In this document: positions 33,019 to 41,702 of the stretch, one piece after another
Numbering within the stretch: the stretch's first letter is position 1
Layout: every line of letters starts with the position of its first letter
Origin: Scytonema hofmannii PCC 7110
Lineage (GTDB): Bacteria > Cyanobacteriota > Cyanobacteriia > Cyanobacteriales > Nostocaceae
Assembly: GCF_000346485.2 (NCBI RefSeq)
Contig: NZ_KQ976354.1
Span: 9,568,341 to 9,632,340, forward strand
Direction of reading: 5' to 3'
Length of the DNA stretch: 64,000 nt
Position numbers and translations under genes: made by a program
Notes under the pieces: model-generated
The model's database searches: none
Told to the model about the DNA's origin: nothing
Seen by the model: the letters and a program-made list of their open reading frames with translations, nothing else

Positions 33019-35544
33019 CTATCTATCAACAATAATCGCCCATAAACTTGCAGCTAGTCCAATCGCTGCTAAATGTTGCCAAAATAGCGATCGCATGGGT
33101 TGACGGGCAATTTTTTGTGTGAGTATTATAGTTAAAATTACTGAAAAAATCAAAGTACTGCCCTGTAGAAAAGCAATCACTGCTGGATGTGCAACTAATA
33201 TAGGTAGCTGTTCCCCATTGAGACCAAAAGTTGCAAAAGTGACGGGTAAAATACGTCCTCCTTCTGCTAAACCCAAGCGCAGGTAATGGGCTAAGTTACC
33301 ACCAAGCACGAGTGGTAGATAACCGTATGCTAGTTCGATAAATGGTCTTGGCTTGAGTTGAGAACCAACACGAGACAAACCATATGCTGCAAAGGGAATA
33401 ACAATGGGAATCACTAAAGCAAACAGTGATAAACCTAAGTGGGGTAGAAACTGTGTGAGGTCGAAATGTAACCCCAACCAAGATTTCAACTCCGGTAAAC
33501 GGTGGAGATATATACCTCCTAATAGTAAAAATAACAATGCGACTTCATAAGAACGGGGTATATGAGTTGTCCACAGTTCCATTCCGGGAGGACGTAAATT
33601 CAATTCAACGGAACGATGGGGACAAGCCTTCAGACAAGTCATGCACAATACGCAATCTCTGTTATCTTCTAACTGTGCTGGGTGAGAGTACAAGGGACAC
33701 CCCCCACTTTCCATACCTTCGCCTTTTTGTTGTCCGCCTTTATAGCACTGATATGTCGTACACGTTGCGGAACAAATTCCTTGTTGTGCTCGCAATTCTG
33801 TCATGGAAAGTTTGGCAAACAAACCATTCATTCCACCAATAGGGCAAAGATATCGACACCAAAAACGCCTTTCAAAAAGAATTGAGAAAATCACTGCGCC
33901 TGCAGTGATTAATAACAGCAAACAACCAGAAAGATAAGCCGTATTTTCCAATTTCCAAAGTTCTTCCCATAAAAAAATTAAAGTAAATAATCCGAAGATA
34001 AACCATCCTCCCCATTTTTCTGCTTGCTCTCTGGGCCAGCGTTTTAGTTGTCGGGGAAACAGCCATAAGGAAAGTTTCTGGGTGACTTCTCCATAAATCA
34101 TGAAGGGACAAACAGCGCACCAAATACGACCTAAAAAGGGAAATGCTAGCAGGAAAAATGGCCACCACCAAGCCCAGAATAAATTTAGGGCAAAATTGCG
34201 ATCGCGTGTTTGCGGACCAACAAAAAGCACGGCAACGGTAAAAGCAAAGGCAATCAAAGTAAAACCATAATTAATGCGATCGGGCCACCAAGGACTGCGG
34301 AGAAATTTTCGCAAATTGGGATAGGCATTTAAAAGATTGACTCGAAATTCTTTTTTCTTTGTTTGAGCCGACCAGAAAATTTCTTCTGTTAGTGCTTTTG
34401 CCTCTCCTGCTTGCACGATCGCCCGTTCCACAAGGTTTTGCAGTTCCTTAAGATTTCCGGGAAAATCATAGGATTGCAAGCGTCGTAAGGCTTCTGGTGT
34501 CACTTTTGGCTTTGAAATTCCTCTTGCACTGGTGTAAAGACTGATGTAATATTCTACCTGCGCTTTGATATCAGTTTTCCGTACACGTAGCGGTGGAACT
34601 TTAATAACTTGACCTACAGCACGCTCAATAGTTGGCTGAATTTTTTCGGCAACAATCAAAATACGAGCACGGGTAGCACGAGGTTCAGCAGGTGGTTCTC
34701 CCGAACGAGTGACGGGGCTATACTGGGATGTTTGTAATAAATTAGCTAATACTGGTAATAACTCGGTCGGAGTTTCTTGGATGTTGTTGAGAACTAAGGT
34801 ACCTTCTCCGAGCCATTCCAACAATCCTGGTTTGCCTCCATAACGACCAAATAAATCAGCACCACTCGTTTGCAGAATTCCACAGTTAACTTTAATAATA
34901 GGTTCTCGCCGATATGAGGAACCAAAATGAATGAGGGCGGCTATATTGTCCTTTTCTAAACCCGGTTCACCAAAAATCAAGACCGATTTGCGATCGCCCG
35001 CCGCTTGTCTAATTTCTTCCCGCAACCGGACTGCATAACGACTTGTCCCCACAATTCCACGCTGTGCTTTAGTGACTAAATAAGGTCGTAAGGCAACAGA
35101 ACGTTCTTGTTCGTAGTTAAGGGCAGATGTGAGATGAGCCACTTCTTGAGCCATTTGGCGAGAAACAGCCTGAGCAATTTCTGGATATTGAGTCACTATT
35201 TCCCGAAATTTAGCAGCAGGTAGAATCCACAAGTGGCATTCTGTGATTGTTATAATTGTGCGCTGAGTCAATTCATCTAACAGCAGTTCTTGTAGGTTAA
35301 TCACTGCTCCAGGGAGAAAACCAACAGCTAATGATGGGTTCGTTTTATTAGTACTATCGCTTTCCAACTGACCTTGTTGCAAAATATACAGGGCTTCTGG
35401 AGGGGACTCTTCAGTCATCAAACGATAATTTGCTGGAAAAACTTTTTCTTCTATAACTTCGGATAATGCATTCAAGGACTCAGGAGAAAGAATTCCCAAA
35501 GCCGTGCGTTCTTGTAGCCATATTAATATTTCTGTAGATGCCAT
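33019..35544 (-). CDS. cNMP-binding/AAA+ (sigma-54-activator-like)/membrane polyferredoxin fusion protein
   Basis: An 841-residue fusion. Residues 1-140 form a Crp-type cyclic-nucleotide-binding fold. Residues 165-385 are a sigma-54-activator-like AAA+ domain with Walker A GEPGLEKD (192-199) but a Walker B changed to VLNNIQ (251-256) and no GAFTGA loop, so ATP hydrolysis is doubtful and sigma-54 contact should not occur. Residues 425-841 are a NapH/NosR-like membrane polyferredoxin with several TM helices, paired cysteines WCAVCP (476, 479) and CRYLC (563, 567), further Cys at 591, 595, 600 and 616, and a 4Fe-4S motif CVLCMTCLKACP (631-641). It is probably a membrane redox sensor or electron-transfer protein with a regulatory head. 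ATG at 35544. Confidence 0.88.
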   Translation of the reverse strand: MASTEILIWLQERTALGILSPESLNALSEVIEEKVFPANYRLMTEESPPEALYILQQGQLESDSTNKTNPSLAVGFLPGAVINLQELLLDELTQRTIITITECHLWILPAAKFREIVTQYPEIAQAVSRQMAQEVAHLTSALNYEQERSVALRPYLVTKAQRGIVGTSRYAVRLREEIRQAAGDRKSVLIFGEPGLEKDNIAALIHFGSSYRREPIIKVNCGILQTSGADLFGRYGGKPGLLEWLGEGTLVLNNIQETPTELLPVLANLLQTSQYSPVTRSGEPPAEPRATRARILIVAEKIQPTIERAVGQVIKVPPLRVRKTDIKAQVEYYISLYTSARGISKPKVTPEALRRLQSYDFPGNLKELQNLVERAIVQAGEAKALTEEIFWSAQTKKKEFRVNLLNAYPNLRKFLRSPWWPDRINYGFTLIAFAFTVAVLFVGPQTRDRNFALNLFWAWWWPFFLLAFPFLGRIWCAVCPFMIYGEVTQKLSLWLFPRQLKRWPREQAEKWGGWFIFGLFTLIFLWEELWKLENTAYLSGCLLLLITAGAVIFSILFERRFWCRYLCPIGGMNGLFAKLSMTELRAQQGICSATCTTYQCYKGGQQKGEGMESGGCPLYSHPAQLEDNRDCVLCMTCLKACPHRSVELNLRPPGMELWTTHIPRSYEVALLFLLLGGIYLHRLPELKSWLGLHFDLTQFLPHLGLSLFALVIPIVIPFAAYGLSRVGSQLKPRPFIELAYGYLPLVLGGNLAHYLRLGLAEGGRILPVTFATFGLNGEQLPILVAHPAVIAFLQGSTLIFSVILTIILTQKIARQPMRSLFWQHLAAIGLAASLWAIIVDR

Positions 35545-35548
35545 AATA

Positions 35549-35592
35549 CCATTTTGGATTTTAGATTTTGGATTTTAGATTTTAGATTTTGC
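35549..35592. repeat. GGATTTT / AGATTTT heptamer repeats
   Basis: Six units upstream of the polyferredoxin fusion gene, so the repeat would lie in its leader or promoter. Confidence 0.8.
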
Positions 35593-35632
35593 GGAAAGAA
35601 CAAAGCATCCTCAACACCAAAAAATCCAGAAA

Positions 35633-35950
35633 TCATATCGTACCGCACACACCTGTTTCGTTGATCCGGAAAGTATACAACTTGGCACCAGGGTATTTCT
35701 CATGAGCTACTTTAGCGCTCTCCAATTCGTCTTGAAAGATAAAATATTCGCCACTATCCGGCTCAATCGTCATGTACCAGTTATAGTGCGTTTGCATGAA
35801 TTCTGGCTTAACGCGGTCAAAGATGACTTGAGATTGCTTGCGGAATTCTAAGCATTCTGCTCTCCCTTGGGCTTTTTGTTCTTCTGTCCATTGAATTTCG
35901 GGGAAAATTCTTCCCCGGCGAGCAGTGCGATCGCGTTTTGTTTCAGTCAT
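35633..35950 (-). CDS. Small conserved hypothetical protein
   Basis: A 105-residue soluble protein starting MTETKRDRTARRGRIFPEIQ. Features are a charged N-terminus, a helical part with AECLEFRKQSQVIFDRVKPE, and a beta part WYMTIEPDSGEYFIFQDELE followed by HEKYPGAKLYTFRINETG. The layout resembles short cyanobacterial proteins often found as accessory genes, but I do not recognise a family. The frame is open to 36025; ATG at 35950 is chosen because the upstream codons are encoded by a GGGCGAGCGTCCTCGC-type dispersed repeat. Confidence 0.7.
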   Translation of the reverse strand: MTETKRDRTARRGRIFPEIQWTEEQKAQGRAECLEFRKQSQVIFDRVKPEFMQTHYNWYMTIEPDSGEYFIFQDELESAKVAHEKYPGAKLYTFRINETGVCGTI

Positions 35951-36173
35951 GGTTCTCACTTTGAGTACATAAAGCTGTTGCACTTTTAGTTTGCACAGTA
36001 GGGCGAGCGTCCTCGCACCCCACAAGAGCTAAGTTTACTAAAGCTGTGCAAGTTAAAGAATTGTTAGCTTATCTATATTTATAAATCAAAAGAGCAGGCA
36101 AGATGCCTACTCCAAATTAATGAAAGCTAACTTTTCAAAAAGCTACATCCTCAAGAGAGAGAGATGTAGGTAG

Positions 36174-37562
36174 TTAACCTCTTGTGGTACGGGCATCTTG
36201 CCCGTTGCTGCCACCTATTTCTAATTGCCCGTTGCTGCTACCTATTTCTAATTGCCCGTTGCTGCTACCTATTTCTAATTGCCCGTTGCTGCCACCTATT
36301 TCTAATTTAGGTAAAACTGACTCAGTCGTTGCTTTTGACAAAACCTTTGAATGACTAAAAAATCTGAAATACGTTGATACAAAAAATTCCTTCACCGGAA
36401 ATAGTAGATATGTCAAAGGATTGATTGCCACAATAATATTGCGAGCATCGCGTTTGGCTGATGCTACAATTTGTCGTGCCACCCAATCACCGGACATAAC
36501 TCCAATGGGATTAAGGTTGCTTTTGAAAGGTCCTAAAATTAATTTACGTATTACACAAGGAGCATCCAAACGACGTAATGTGACTAAATCTCCCAAAGCA
36601 CGTTTGGAAAGTTCGTACAAAGGGCTAATCGCGGGGCTGACCTCTGCTTCAGAAGTATTTATCCACACTTCTTTGAGAGCTACGTGTTCGTGAGTCCGAA
36701 CGGTGGTTAAAAAGAGTTCCAGCAGTCGCCAACTAGAAAAGGTATTGATCTCGTAAGATTTAAAAATTGCCTCTGGTGTTCTTTCACCTTTAACGTTAAT
36801 ACCGTGGTTGAGGACTAAAATATCTATCTGTTTTAGATGTTCAAGCAGTTCTCCCTCTTTCCCGACTTCCCAAGAAATTGTCTTCACTGTCAGTGGTTTG
36901 TCATTCACTGTCAGAGTTACGGGTTCTGATTTTGAACTCAGGGCTACCACCTTCGCACCTGCTAAATGCAAATGTAAAAGCAGCGATCGCCCTAGCGTTC
37001 CCGATGCTCCGGTAACGGCAATTTTTTTACCCTTTAGTGCCAGTGCTGTACCCATGAGCTTATCTATAAGAGTAAAAGTACTGCAATAGTAAGCGCGATC
37101 GCTATCGAAGTGATGCCGCCAGTGATAGGGTCGATTTACGAACCAGTTTCCCGGAGGAGTGATAAAAGGACCGGGCAGGTGAGTGACATCGGTTGCTTCC
37201 CGCGCCCATTCGCTGCCAATGCCACGTGCTATACAGCTAGCTAAAAACGTCAAAGTGTAAAGCGTTCCTACTAGGGCTGCCAACTGGTACTGTGGCGTCC
37301 ACTGAGAACATCCCCACCAAACTACTAGCGAAAACAGCAACATCACAAGGCATTCAGGCAAATCGTGATGCCATTGTGCCTGACGGTAGATTTCAGCATT
37401 CACAACGTTCAAATCTCGATGAAAGACACGATGATGCCACACGTGTTGCCGATATAGTGGTTGCCAGTGATGGGCTAAGACGTGATACAAATCTCGTACT
37501 AGTTCTGCCCATAAGATAGAGCCTAGTCCCCAAGCCGCGATCGCTATCCAAAAGGACACCAT
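36174..37562 (-). CDS. Bifunctional sterol desaturase-like / short-chain dehydrogenase protein
   Basis: A 462-residue fusion. The N-terminal half (about 1-170) is a membrane di-iron hydroxylase of the sterol desaturase superfamily, with histidine clusters DLYHVLAHHWQPLYRQHVWH, HHRVFH and PYHWRHHFDSDRAYY. The C-terminal half is an SDR with the nucleotide motif KKIAVTGASGTLGRSL, NHGIN, and a YxxxK site (PLYELSKRALGD). It probably hydroxylates or desaturates and then oxidises or reduces a lipid or carotenoid-like substrate; the substrate is unknown. The last 45 residues come from four 27-bp repeats plus part of a dispersed palindrome and are probably not part of the original protein. Confidence 0.88.
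   Translation of the reverse strand: MVSFWIAIAAWGLGSILWAELVRDLYHVLAHHWQPLYRQHVWHHRVFHRDLNVVNAEIYRQAQWHHDLPECLVMLLFSLVVWWGCSQWTPQYQLAALVGTLYTLTFLASCIARGIGSEWAREATDVTHLPGPFITPPGNWFVNRPYHWRHHFDSDRAYYCSTFTLIDKLMGTALALKGKKIAVTGASGTLGRSLLLHLHLAGAKVVALSSKSEPVTLTVNDKPLTVKTISWEVGKEGELLEHLKQIDILVLNHGINVKGERTPEAIFKSYEINTFSSWRLLELFLTTVRTHEHVALKEVWINTSEAEVSPAISPLYELSKRALGDLVTLRRLDAPCVIRKLILGPFKSNLNPIGVMSGDWVARQIVASAKRDARNIIVAINPLTYLLFPVKEFFVSTYFRFFSHSKVLSKATTESVLPKLEIGGSNGQLEIGSSNGQLEIGSSNGQLEIGGSNGQDARTTRG
36200..36307. repeat. Four tandem 27-bp repeats inside a coding end
   Basis: Four units of 27 bp start at 36200, 36227, 36254 and 36281, differing only at one position (GCTGCC or GCTGCT). Since 27 is a multiple of three, they add nine-residue units (LEIGGSNGQ or LEIGSSNGQ) to the C-terminus of the desaturase/SDR protein without breaking the frame. 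Confidence 0.95.
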
Positions 37563-37740
37563 AACCTACTTTACTTACACTCCAAAATTATTGTGTTGCA
37601 ATTGCGTTGGTATTGCACGTAAACAGCCCAACTTTTGTGGCTTAGAGTGACTAGAACGACACAGTACAAATCCCTTAGTAATATATACCGAGAAAAACTC
37701 ACTTGGCAAAGAGTTTACCCAGAATTGCTCTGCCCAGACA

Positions 37741-37805
37741 TATAGCAATCCTAAATTATTCGTGAAAAGTTAGATCCCCGACAACTTTTACGAAGTCAGG
37801 GATCT
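37741..37805. mobile_element. Partial small element of the ATAGCAATCCTAAAT family
   Basis: The left end TATAGCAATCCTAAATTATT and the core hairpin (AGATCCCCGACAACTTT against CGAAGTCAGGGATCT) match the complete element at 49637-49737. The right terminal repeat is missing, so this copy is truncated. The stretch 37563-37740 holds nothing else that I recognise besides the upstream region of the desaturase/SDR gene. Confidence 0.65.
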
Positions 37806-37947
37806 GGATGCTGTCATCAAGGCAATTTTACGACTAAAATCCATATTTATATCTATTTGTCAATAGTTTTGGACTTTTGGTGCTACACTTTTCTTAACAA
37901 CAGGCAACAAGAAGACTTTTATTTTCATTTTTGATTTTTCAGAACAG

Positions 37948-38040
37948 ATGCAATTATCAGATATTCCTAACCTTTTTGTACCTCTCGTACTTTTAAGTTT
38001 AATCATGATTGCTGCAGTATTTTTCAGTCGTAGCAATTGA
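37948..38040 (+). CDS. Possible very small membrane protein (30 aa)
   Basis: ATG at 37948 opens a frame for MQLSDIPNLFVPLVLLSLIM plus IAAVFFSRSN: a short polar start and one hydrophobic helix. The size and layout resemble the tiny subunits of photosystems and the b6f complex, but it matches none that I know. The ribosome-binding site is weak. A strong hairpin terminator follows 30 bp later, which gives some support. Confidence 0.35.
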   Translation: MQLSDIPNLFVPLVLLSLIMIAAVFFSRSN

Positions 38041-38070
38041 TGCATTGAAATCTGAAGAGATAATAGATAA

Positions 38071-38103
38071 AGAAACCCGGTATCTAGGAGATACCGGGTT
38101 TCT
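38071..38103. terminator. AAACCCGG-type hairpin, probable terminator
   Basis: AGAAACCCGGTATCT (38071-38085) pairs perfectly with AGATACCGGGTTTCT (38089-38103), loop AGG. The short T run is interrupted. It is the same hairpin family as 9672-9703 and 57578-57608. Confidence 0.65.
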
Positions 38104-38300
38104 ATGACTCAGTAGGTAAGGCTAAAGCCCACCAAAAGCATCATACGGTGGCATAGCCCCCTAGTCCCTAACTGGTCACTGCTCACTGGTCACGGCTCAC
38201 TGTTAATGAGTACTAATGACTAATCACAAATGATTAATGTCTAATTACTCCTAATGGGGGTTAAAATAAATCCCGATTGTCTCCAAAATATGAAGGTTTC

Positions 38301-38858
38301 ATGATTTCCAGTAACGACTTTCGACCTGGCGTGTCTATAGTGTTAGATGGGTCTGTATGGCGAGTGGTAGAATTTCTCCATGTTAAGCCCGGTAAGGGTT
38401 CCGCGTTTGTACGGACAAAACTGAAAAATGCCCAGAATGGCAACGTGGTAGAAAAAACGTTCCGGGCTGGAGAAACAGTTCCGCAAGCCAATTTGGAAAA
38501 AAGTACAATGCAGCATACCTATAAAGAAGGTGAAGAATACGTCTTTATGGATATGGAATCTTATGAAGAAGGCAGATTGAGTGCTGCACAAATTGGCGAG
38601 CGTGTAAAATACCTCAAGGAAGGTATGGAAGTCAACGTAGTTCGTTGGGATGACCAAGTCTTAGAGGTAGAACTGCCCAACTCAGTAGTGTTGGAAGTTG
38701 TCCAAACAGACCCAGGTGTAAAGGGCGATACTGCAACGGGTGGTTCAAAACCTGCCACTGTGGAAACAGGAGCAATGATTATGGTTCCACTCTTTATTTC
38801 TCAAGGAGAACGCATCCGGATCGACACCCGTAACGATACTTACTTAGGCAGGGAGTAA
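38301..38858 (+). CDS. efp: Elongation factor P
   Basis: A 185-residue EF-P of normal length with three beta-barrel domains. It relieves ribosome stalling at polyproline stretches. The modification loop reads [10 protein letters not shown] with Lys32 at the tip, so the lysine rather than the arginine variety. Domain II/III marks are [40 protein letters not shown] and the C-terminal [20 protein letters not shown] at 38301 ([15 protein letters not shown]) is chosen by homology; the frame is open to 38277. accB follows about 230 bp downstream, a pairing common in bacteria. Confidence 0.97.
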   Translation: MISSNDFRPGVSIVLDGSVWRVVEFLHVKPGKGSAFVRTKLKNAQNGNVVEKTFRAGETVPQANLEKSTMQHTYKEGEEYVFMDMESYEEGRLSAAQIGERVKYLKEGMEVNVVRWDDQVLEVELPNSVVLEVVQTDPGVKGDTATGGSKPATVETGAMIMVPLFISQGERIRIDTRNDTYLGRE

Positions 38859-39092
38859 CCTACCTTTCACTTCACTCGTCAGCAAATCCCGAGTTTGATA
38901 CGTTACAGGGATTTGTGTCCCTGCCTCGAAAGATGACTGACTTTACAGAAGATACCAAATTGGAATAAGTAATATTTTTTGGGACTGTTGAAACCGCCTA
39001 ACTCAAAGGCACAACAATCCAAAATCCAAAATCTAAAATCCAAAGTTGGTATGAGTCTCTCTACCACCTAATTGCATGAGGTAAGAAAAGCT

Positions 39093-39635
39093 GTGCCATT
39101 AGACTTTAACGAAATCCGCCAACTACTGACGACCATTGCACAAACAGATATTGCAGAAGTGACTCTCAAAAGTGACGATTTTGAATTAACGGTTCGCAAA
39201 GCTGTTAGTGTTAGCAACCAGGTAATGTCAGTAGGTCAAGCGGGACAAGGTGCGGTGTCTTCGGGATTGCCACCCATTCCACCGCCTCCGCCATTGGTGG
39301 TGCCGACGGTGACGGAACTGACTCCTATTGACATGACGACTGCTACAAAAGGGATTCCGTCGCCAGTCGCTTCTTCCCCTGTTATTGACTTAAAACTGGT
39401 TGAAATCCCCTCCCCAATGGTGGGAACGTTTTACCGCGCCCCCGGTCCCAGTGAAGCGCCATTTGTGGAAGTGGGCGATCGCGTTAAGCGAGGTCAAACA
39501 GTTTGTATCATAGAAGCCATGAAACTCATGAACGAAATAGAAGCAGAAGTTTCAGGGCAAGTGGTAGAAATTCTTCTACAAAACAGTGAACCAGTGGAAT
39601 ACGGTCAACCTTTGATGCGAATTAAACCAGATTAA
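39093..39635 (+). CDS. accB: Biotin carboxyl carrier protein of acetyl-CoA carboxylase
   Basis: A 180-residue AccB. The N-terminus ([20 protein letters not shown]) is followed by a Pro/Ala-rich linker with PPIPPPPP, then the biotinyl domain with [20 protein letters not shown]; Lys144 in EAMKLM receives biotin. It carries carboxyl groups between biotin carboxylase and carboxyltransferase in the first step of fatty-acid synthesis. GTG at 39093 is preferred: GAGG at 39078-39081 lies 11 nt before it, and cyanobacterial AccB usually begins [15 protein letters not shown] at 39072 is also in frame. Confidence 0.96.
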   Translation: MPLDFNEIRQLLTTIAQTDIAEVTLKSDDFELTVRKAVSVSNQVMSVGQAGQGAVSSGLPPIPPPPPLVVPTVTELTPIDMTTATKGIPSPVASSPVIDLKLVEIPSPMVGTFYRAPGPSEAPFVEVGDRVKRGQTVCIIEAMKLMNEIEAEVSGQVVEILLQNSEPVEYGQPLMRIKPD

Positions 39636-39759
39636 GTATTAATCTATATATCAAGTCAATAAACCGCAGCTAAGCCCTTCAGGGTCTAGCAAGCGTTTCC
39701 TGGCTAAATTTAATGGTCATTGTTAAAATTTCCAGCTGCGTCCTTACGGATCTACCCTG

Positions 39760-40104
39760 ATGAAACAAGCGTTGCCTGTACCACCGGAAGTTGTGCAACA
39801 AGTGGCTGAATACTTCAGCCTCTTGAGTGAACCCATGCGTCTGCGGCTGTTGCATTTACTGCGGGATGAAGAAAAATGCGTGCAAGAATTGGTAGAGGCA
39901 ACACAAACTTCTCAAGCTAATGTGTCAAAACACCTGAAAGTTATGTGGCAAGCAGGAATACTCAGCCGCCGTAGCGCAGGAACTTGTGCTTATTACCGGG
40001 TAGAAGATGAAATGATTTTTGAATTGTGCAACCGAGTTTGCGATCGTCTCGCCACTCGGTTGGAACAGCAAGCCCGTAACTTTCGGGTGTTAAATAATCA
40101 GTGA
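39760..40104 (+). CDS. ArsR/SmtB-family transcriptional regulator
   Basis: A 114-residue winged-helix repressor. The core reads LLSEPMRLRLLHLLRDEEKC, VQELVEATQTSQANVSKHLK, then WQAGILSRRSAGTCAYYRVE, the standard ArsR helix-turn-helix and wing. The Cys after the first helix (EEKC) may sit in a metal or redox site, but the ELCVCDL-type alpha-3N motif of SmtB/CadC is not present. No transporter or metal gene is adjacent, so the inducer is unknown. The final codons (Gln then TGA) are contributed by CAGTGAC repeats that follow at once. Confidence 0.9.
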   Translation: MKQALPVPPEVVQQVAEYFSLLSEPMRLRLLHLLRDEEKCVQELVEATQTSQANVSKHLKVMWQAGILSRRSAGTCAYYRVEDEMIFELCNRVCDRLATRLEQQARNFRVLNNQ

Positions 40105-40135
40105 CCAGTGACCAGTGACCAGTGACCAGTTACTG

Positions 40136-40738
40136 CTAAAGTTCAAAATTTTGTTTGTAACTTTCACGGGTGAGAGGTTGTTCTAACTCCAAACCTTCGC
40201 CGCCTAAAACGTCCAACTGTTTGCCGTTGACCTCAATGTATACTTTGGCATTGGGATTTAAAGAGGTGGCGGTGTAAACAACTTGTCCCACACGACCCAT
40301 CATGGAGGAACTACCACCTCCTGTCGTAAAATCTTCTGATAAGTTGACGTGGACGCCGTCATCTCCTACTTTCACTCCCAGCAACTTGGTTTCTGTTGGG
40401 ATAGTTGTGGAATCAGTTCCTTCCGTTGGTCCAGCTAATAGCTTTGAAAAAGCTGCTTCTATAACTTGGTCGGGTTCTCCTTGGGGTAGTGTAACTGCTT
40501 GCGGAACTAATGAAAGCTTTGTGCCATTGTCTTGCAACCAATAGACTTCAACCTTTTGTTCGTTAGTGATTTGCGTGTTGCTGTTAGGTTGTTGAGTGAC
40601 ACCCGGATTGGGCTTTGATATTACTCCTTTTTCTGGGTTTAACGCGTAGTAAGCTATAGCACCACTGACAGCAATAACCGCTACTGAAATAGCTGCAATG
40701 ATACCTGAAGAAATACGATTACCTTGTTGTTCTTTCAT
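40136..40738 (-). CDS. GerMN domain-containing exported protein
   Basis: A 200-residue protein with an N-terminal signal anchor (RISSGIIAAISVAVIAVSGA) and one GerMN domain (about residues 60-185): EVYWLQDNGTKLSLVPQAVT, AFSKLLAGPTEGTDSTTIPT, VNLSEDFTTGGGSSSMMGRV and ATSLNPNAKVYIEVNGKQLD. The domain is named after the Bacillus spore germination protein GerM and occurs widely in non-sporing bacteria, probably at the cell wall. It is followed upstream by a DUF2993 gene in the same direction. ATG at 40738. Confidence 0.9.
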   Translation of the reverse strand: MKEQQGNRISSGIIAAISVAVIAVSGAIAYYALNPEKGVISKPNPGVTQQPNSNTQITNEQKVEVYWLQDNGTKLSLVPQAVTLPQGEPDQVIEAAFSKLLAGPTEGTDSTTIPTETKLLGVKVGDDGVHVNLSEDFTTGGGSSSMMGRVGQVVYTATSLNPNAKVYIEVNGKQLDVLGGEGLELEQPLTRESYKQNFEL

Positions 40739-40810
40739 ATTGAATTCCTTGCTTTAAGCTGAAATAGAAAAAAGTCTTACTTTAAGAAGAAGCCTGGTAA
40801 AAGACGTTAC

Positions 40811-41617
40811 CTAAGAGCCTGGAGTTTCCAAAAACTTGGAGGACGGTTCTATTCGTATGAATGCTGCGATTTCTAATTCTTGTTGTTTCATATTTAATTT
40901 TAGAATTCGTACTTGTAGACCGTCACCTTCTAAGTTTCCCAAATCCAATCGTTTGTTGATATTATTCACAATTTGATTTAAAAATTGTGGTGGAGCGGCT
41001 TCTCCATTGGCAGTGACCTCTGGCTCGACGAGTTGAATATTTTTACCACCAATAATATTTAGCCCTGATTCTGCCTTAATTAACAAAGGTTTATTTTGGC
41101 TTTCATTCTGTAATTCTACTTGGAATCTCAGTCTATTGTTTGTTAAAAATTTTACACTTGGATCGACAAATTTATATACAGAGTTATATTCTGTATTTGA
41201 TGAATCGTCCACGCTAATTTTCATTTTTTCCAACTGAGCTAAGAATTTGGGTGACTGTAAAAGCTTGTTGATATCCTCCTGGGTTAAAACAACGCGCAGA
41301 CCCGCCTGTAAAGGTCGTTGAAATAACGGTTTTCTTCTAAGAGTACGCGGGTCTAATTCAATGGCGTCGGTTTCCAATTCTAAAGCGGCAATTTGAAGAT
41401 TTTGCTGCTTGAGTTGCAAAGAACGACCCGCAACCCTCACTCGTTGGACTTTTCCTTGTAGCAACTGATGAGAGGGCGCATTATCAACTCGTACCTGTAA
41501 CTGCTTCACATTAGCGAATTGAGAGCGTATGGCATTTTCAGCAGTTCGGTCAATCACCAATCCTACAGGAGCAATCAATCCTAGCAAGCCGGATAGGACT
41601 ATTGTGAGGAGTTCCAT
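40811..41617 (-). CDS. DUF2993 domain-containing protein
   Basis: A 268-residue protein with an N-terminal hydrophobic segment (MELLTIVLSGLLGLIAPVGL) and an extended lipid-binding-like fold. Family marks are DRTAENAIRSQFANVKQLQV near the start, VRVAGRSLQLKQQNLQIAAL, ELDPRTLRRK and the repeated VLTQEDINKLLQSPKF. The domain is common in cyanobacteria and actinobacteria and is related to LmeA-like periplasmic phospholipid-binding proteins. Its exact role here is unknown. It shares direction with the GerMN gene downstream and proS upstream. Confidence 0.88.
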   Translation of the reverse strand: MELLTIVLSGLLGLIAPVGLVIDRTAENAIRSQFANVKQLQVRVDNAPSHQLLQGKVQRVRVAGRSLQLKQQNLQIAALELETDAIELDPRTLRRKPLFQRPLQAGLRVVLTQEDINKLLQSPKFLAQLEKMKISVDDSSNTEYNSVYKFVDPSVKFLTNNRLRFQVELQNESQNKPLLIKAESGLNIIGGKNIQLVEPEVTANGEAAPPQFLNQIVNNINKRLDLGNLEGDGLQVRILKLNMKQQELEIAAFIRIEPSSKFLETPGS

Positions 41618-41702
41618 ACTTGTTAGTTGTTGGTTGTTAGTTGTTGGTGGAGAATGACTACTAACTATTCACAATGACAGGCGAGACGCCTGTCCTACGC
41701 CA

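Noticed and set aside
33019-35544. Sigma-54-dependent transcriptional activator
   Set aside because: GAFTGA is absent, Walker B is altered, no DNA-binding HTH follows, and cyanobacteria have no sigma-54.
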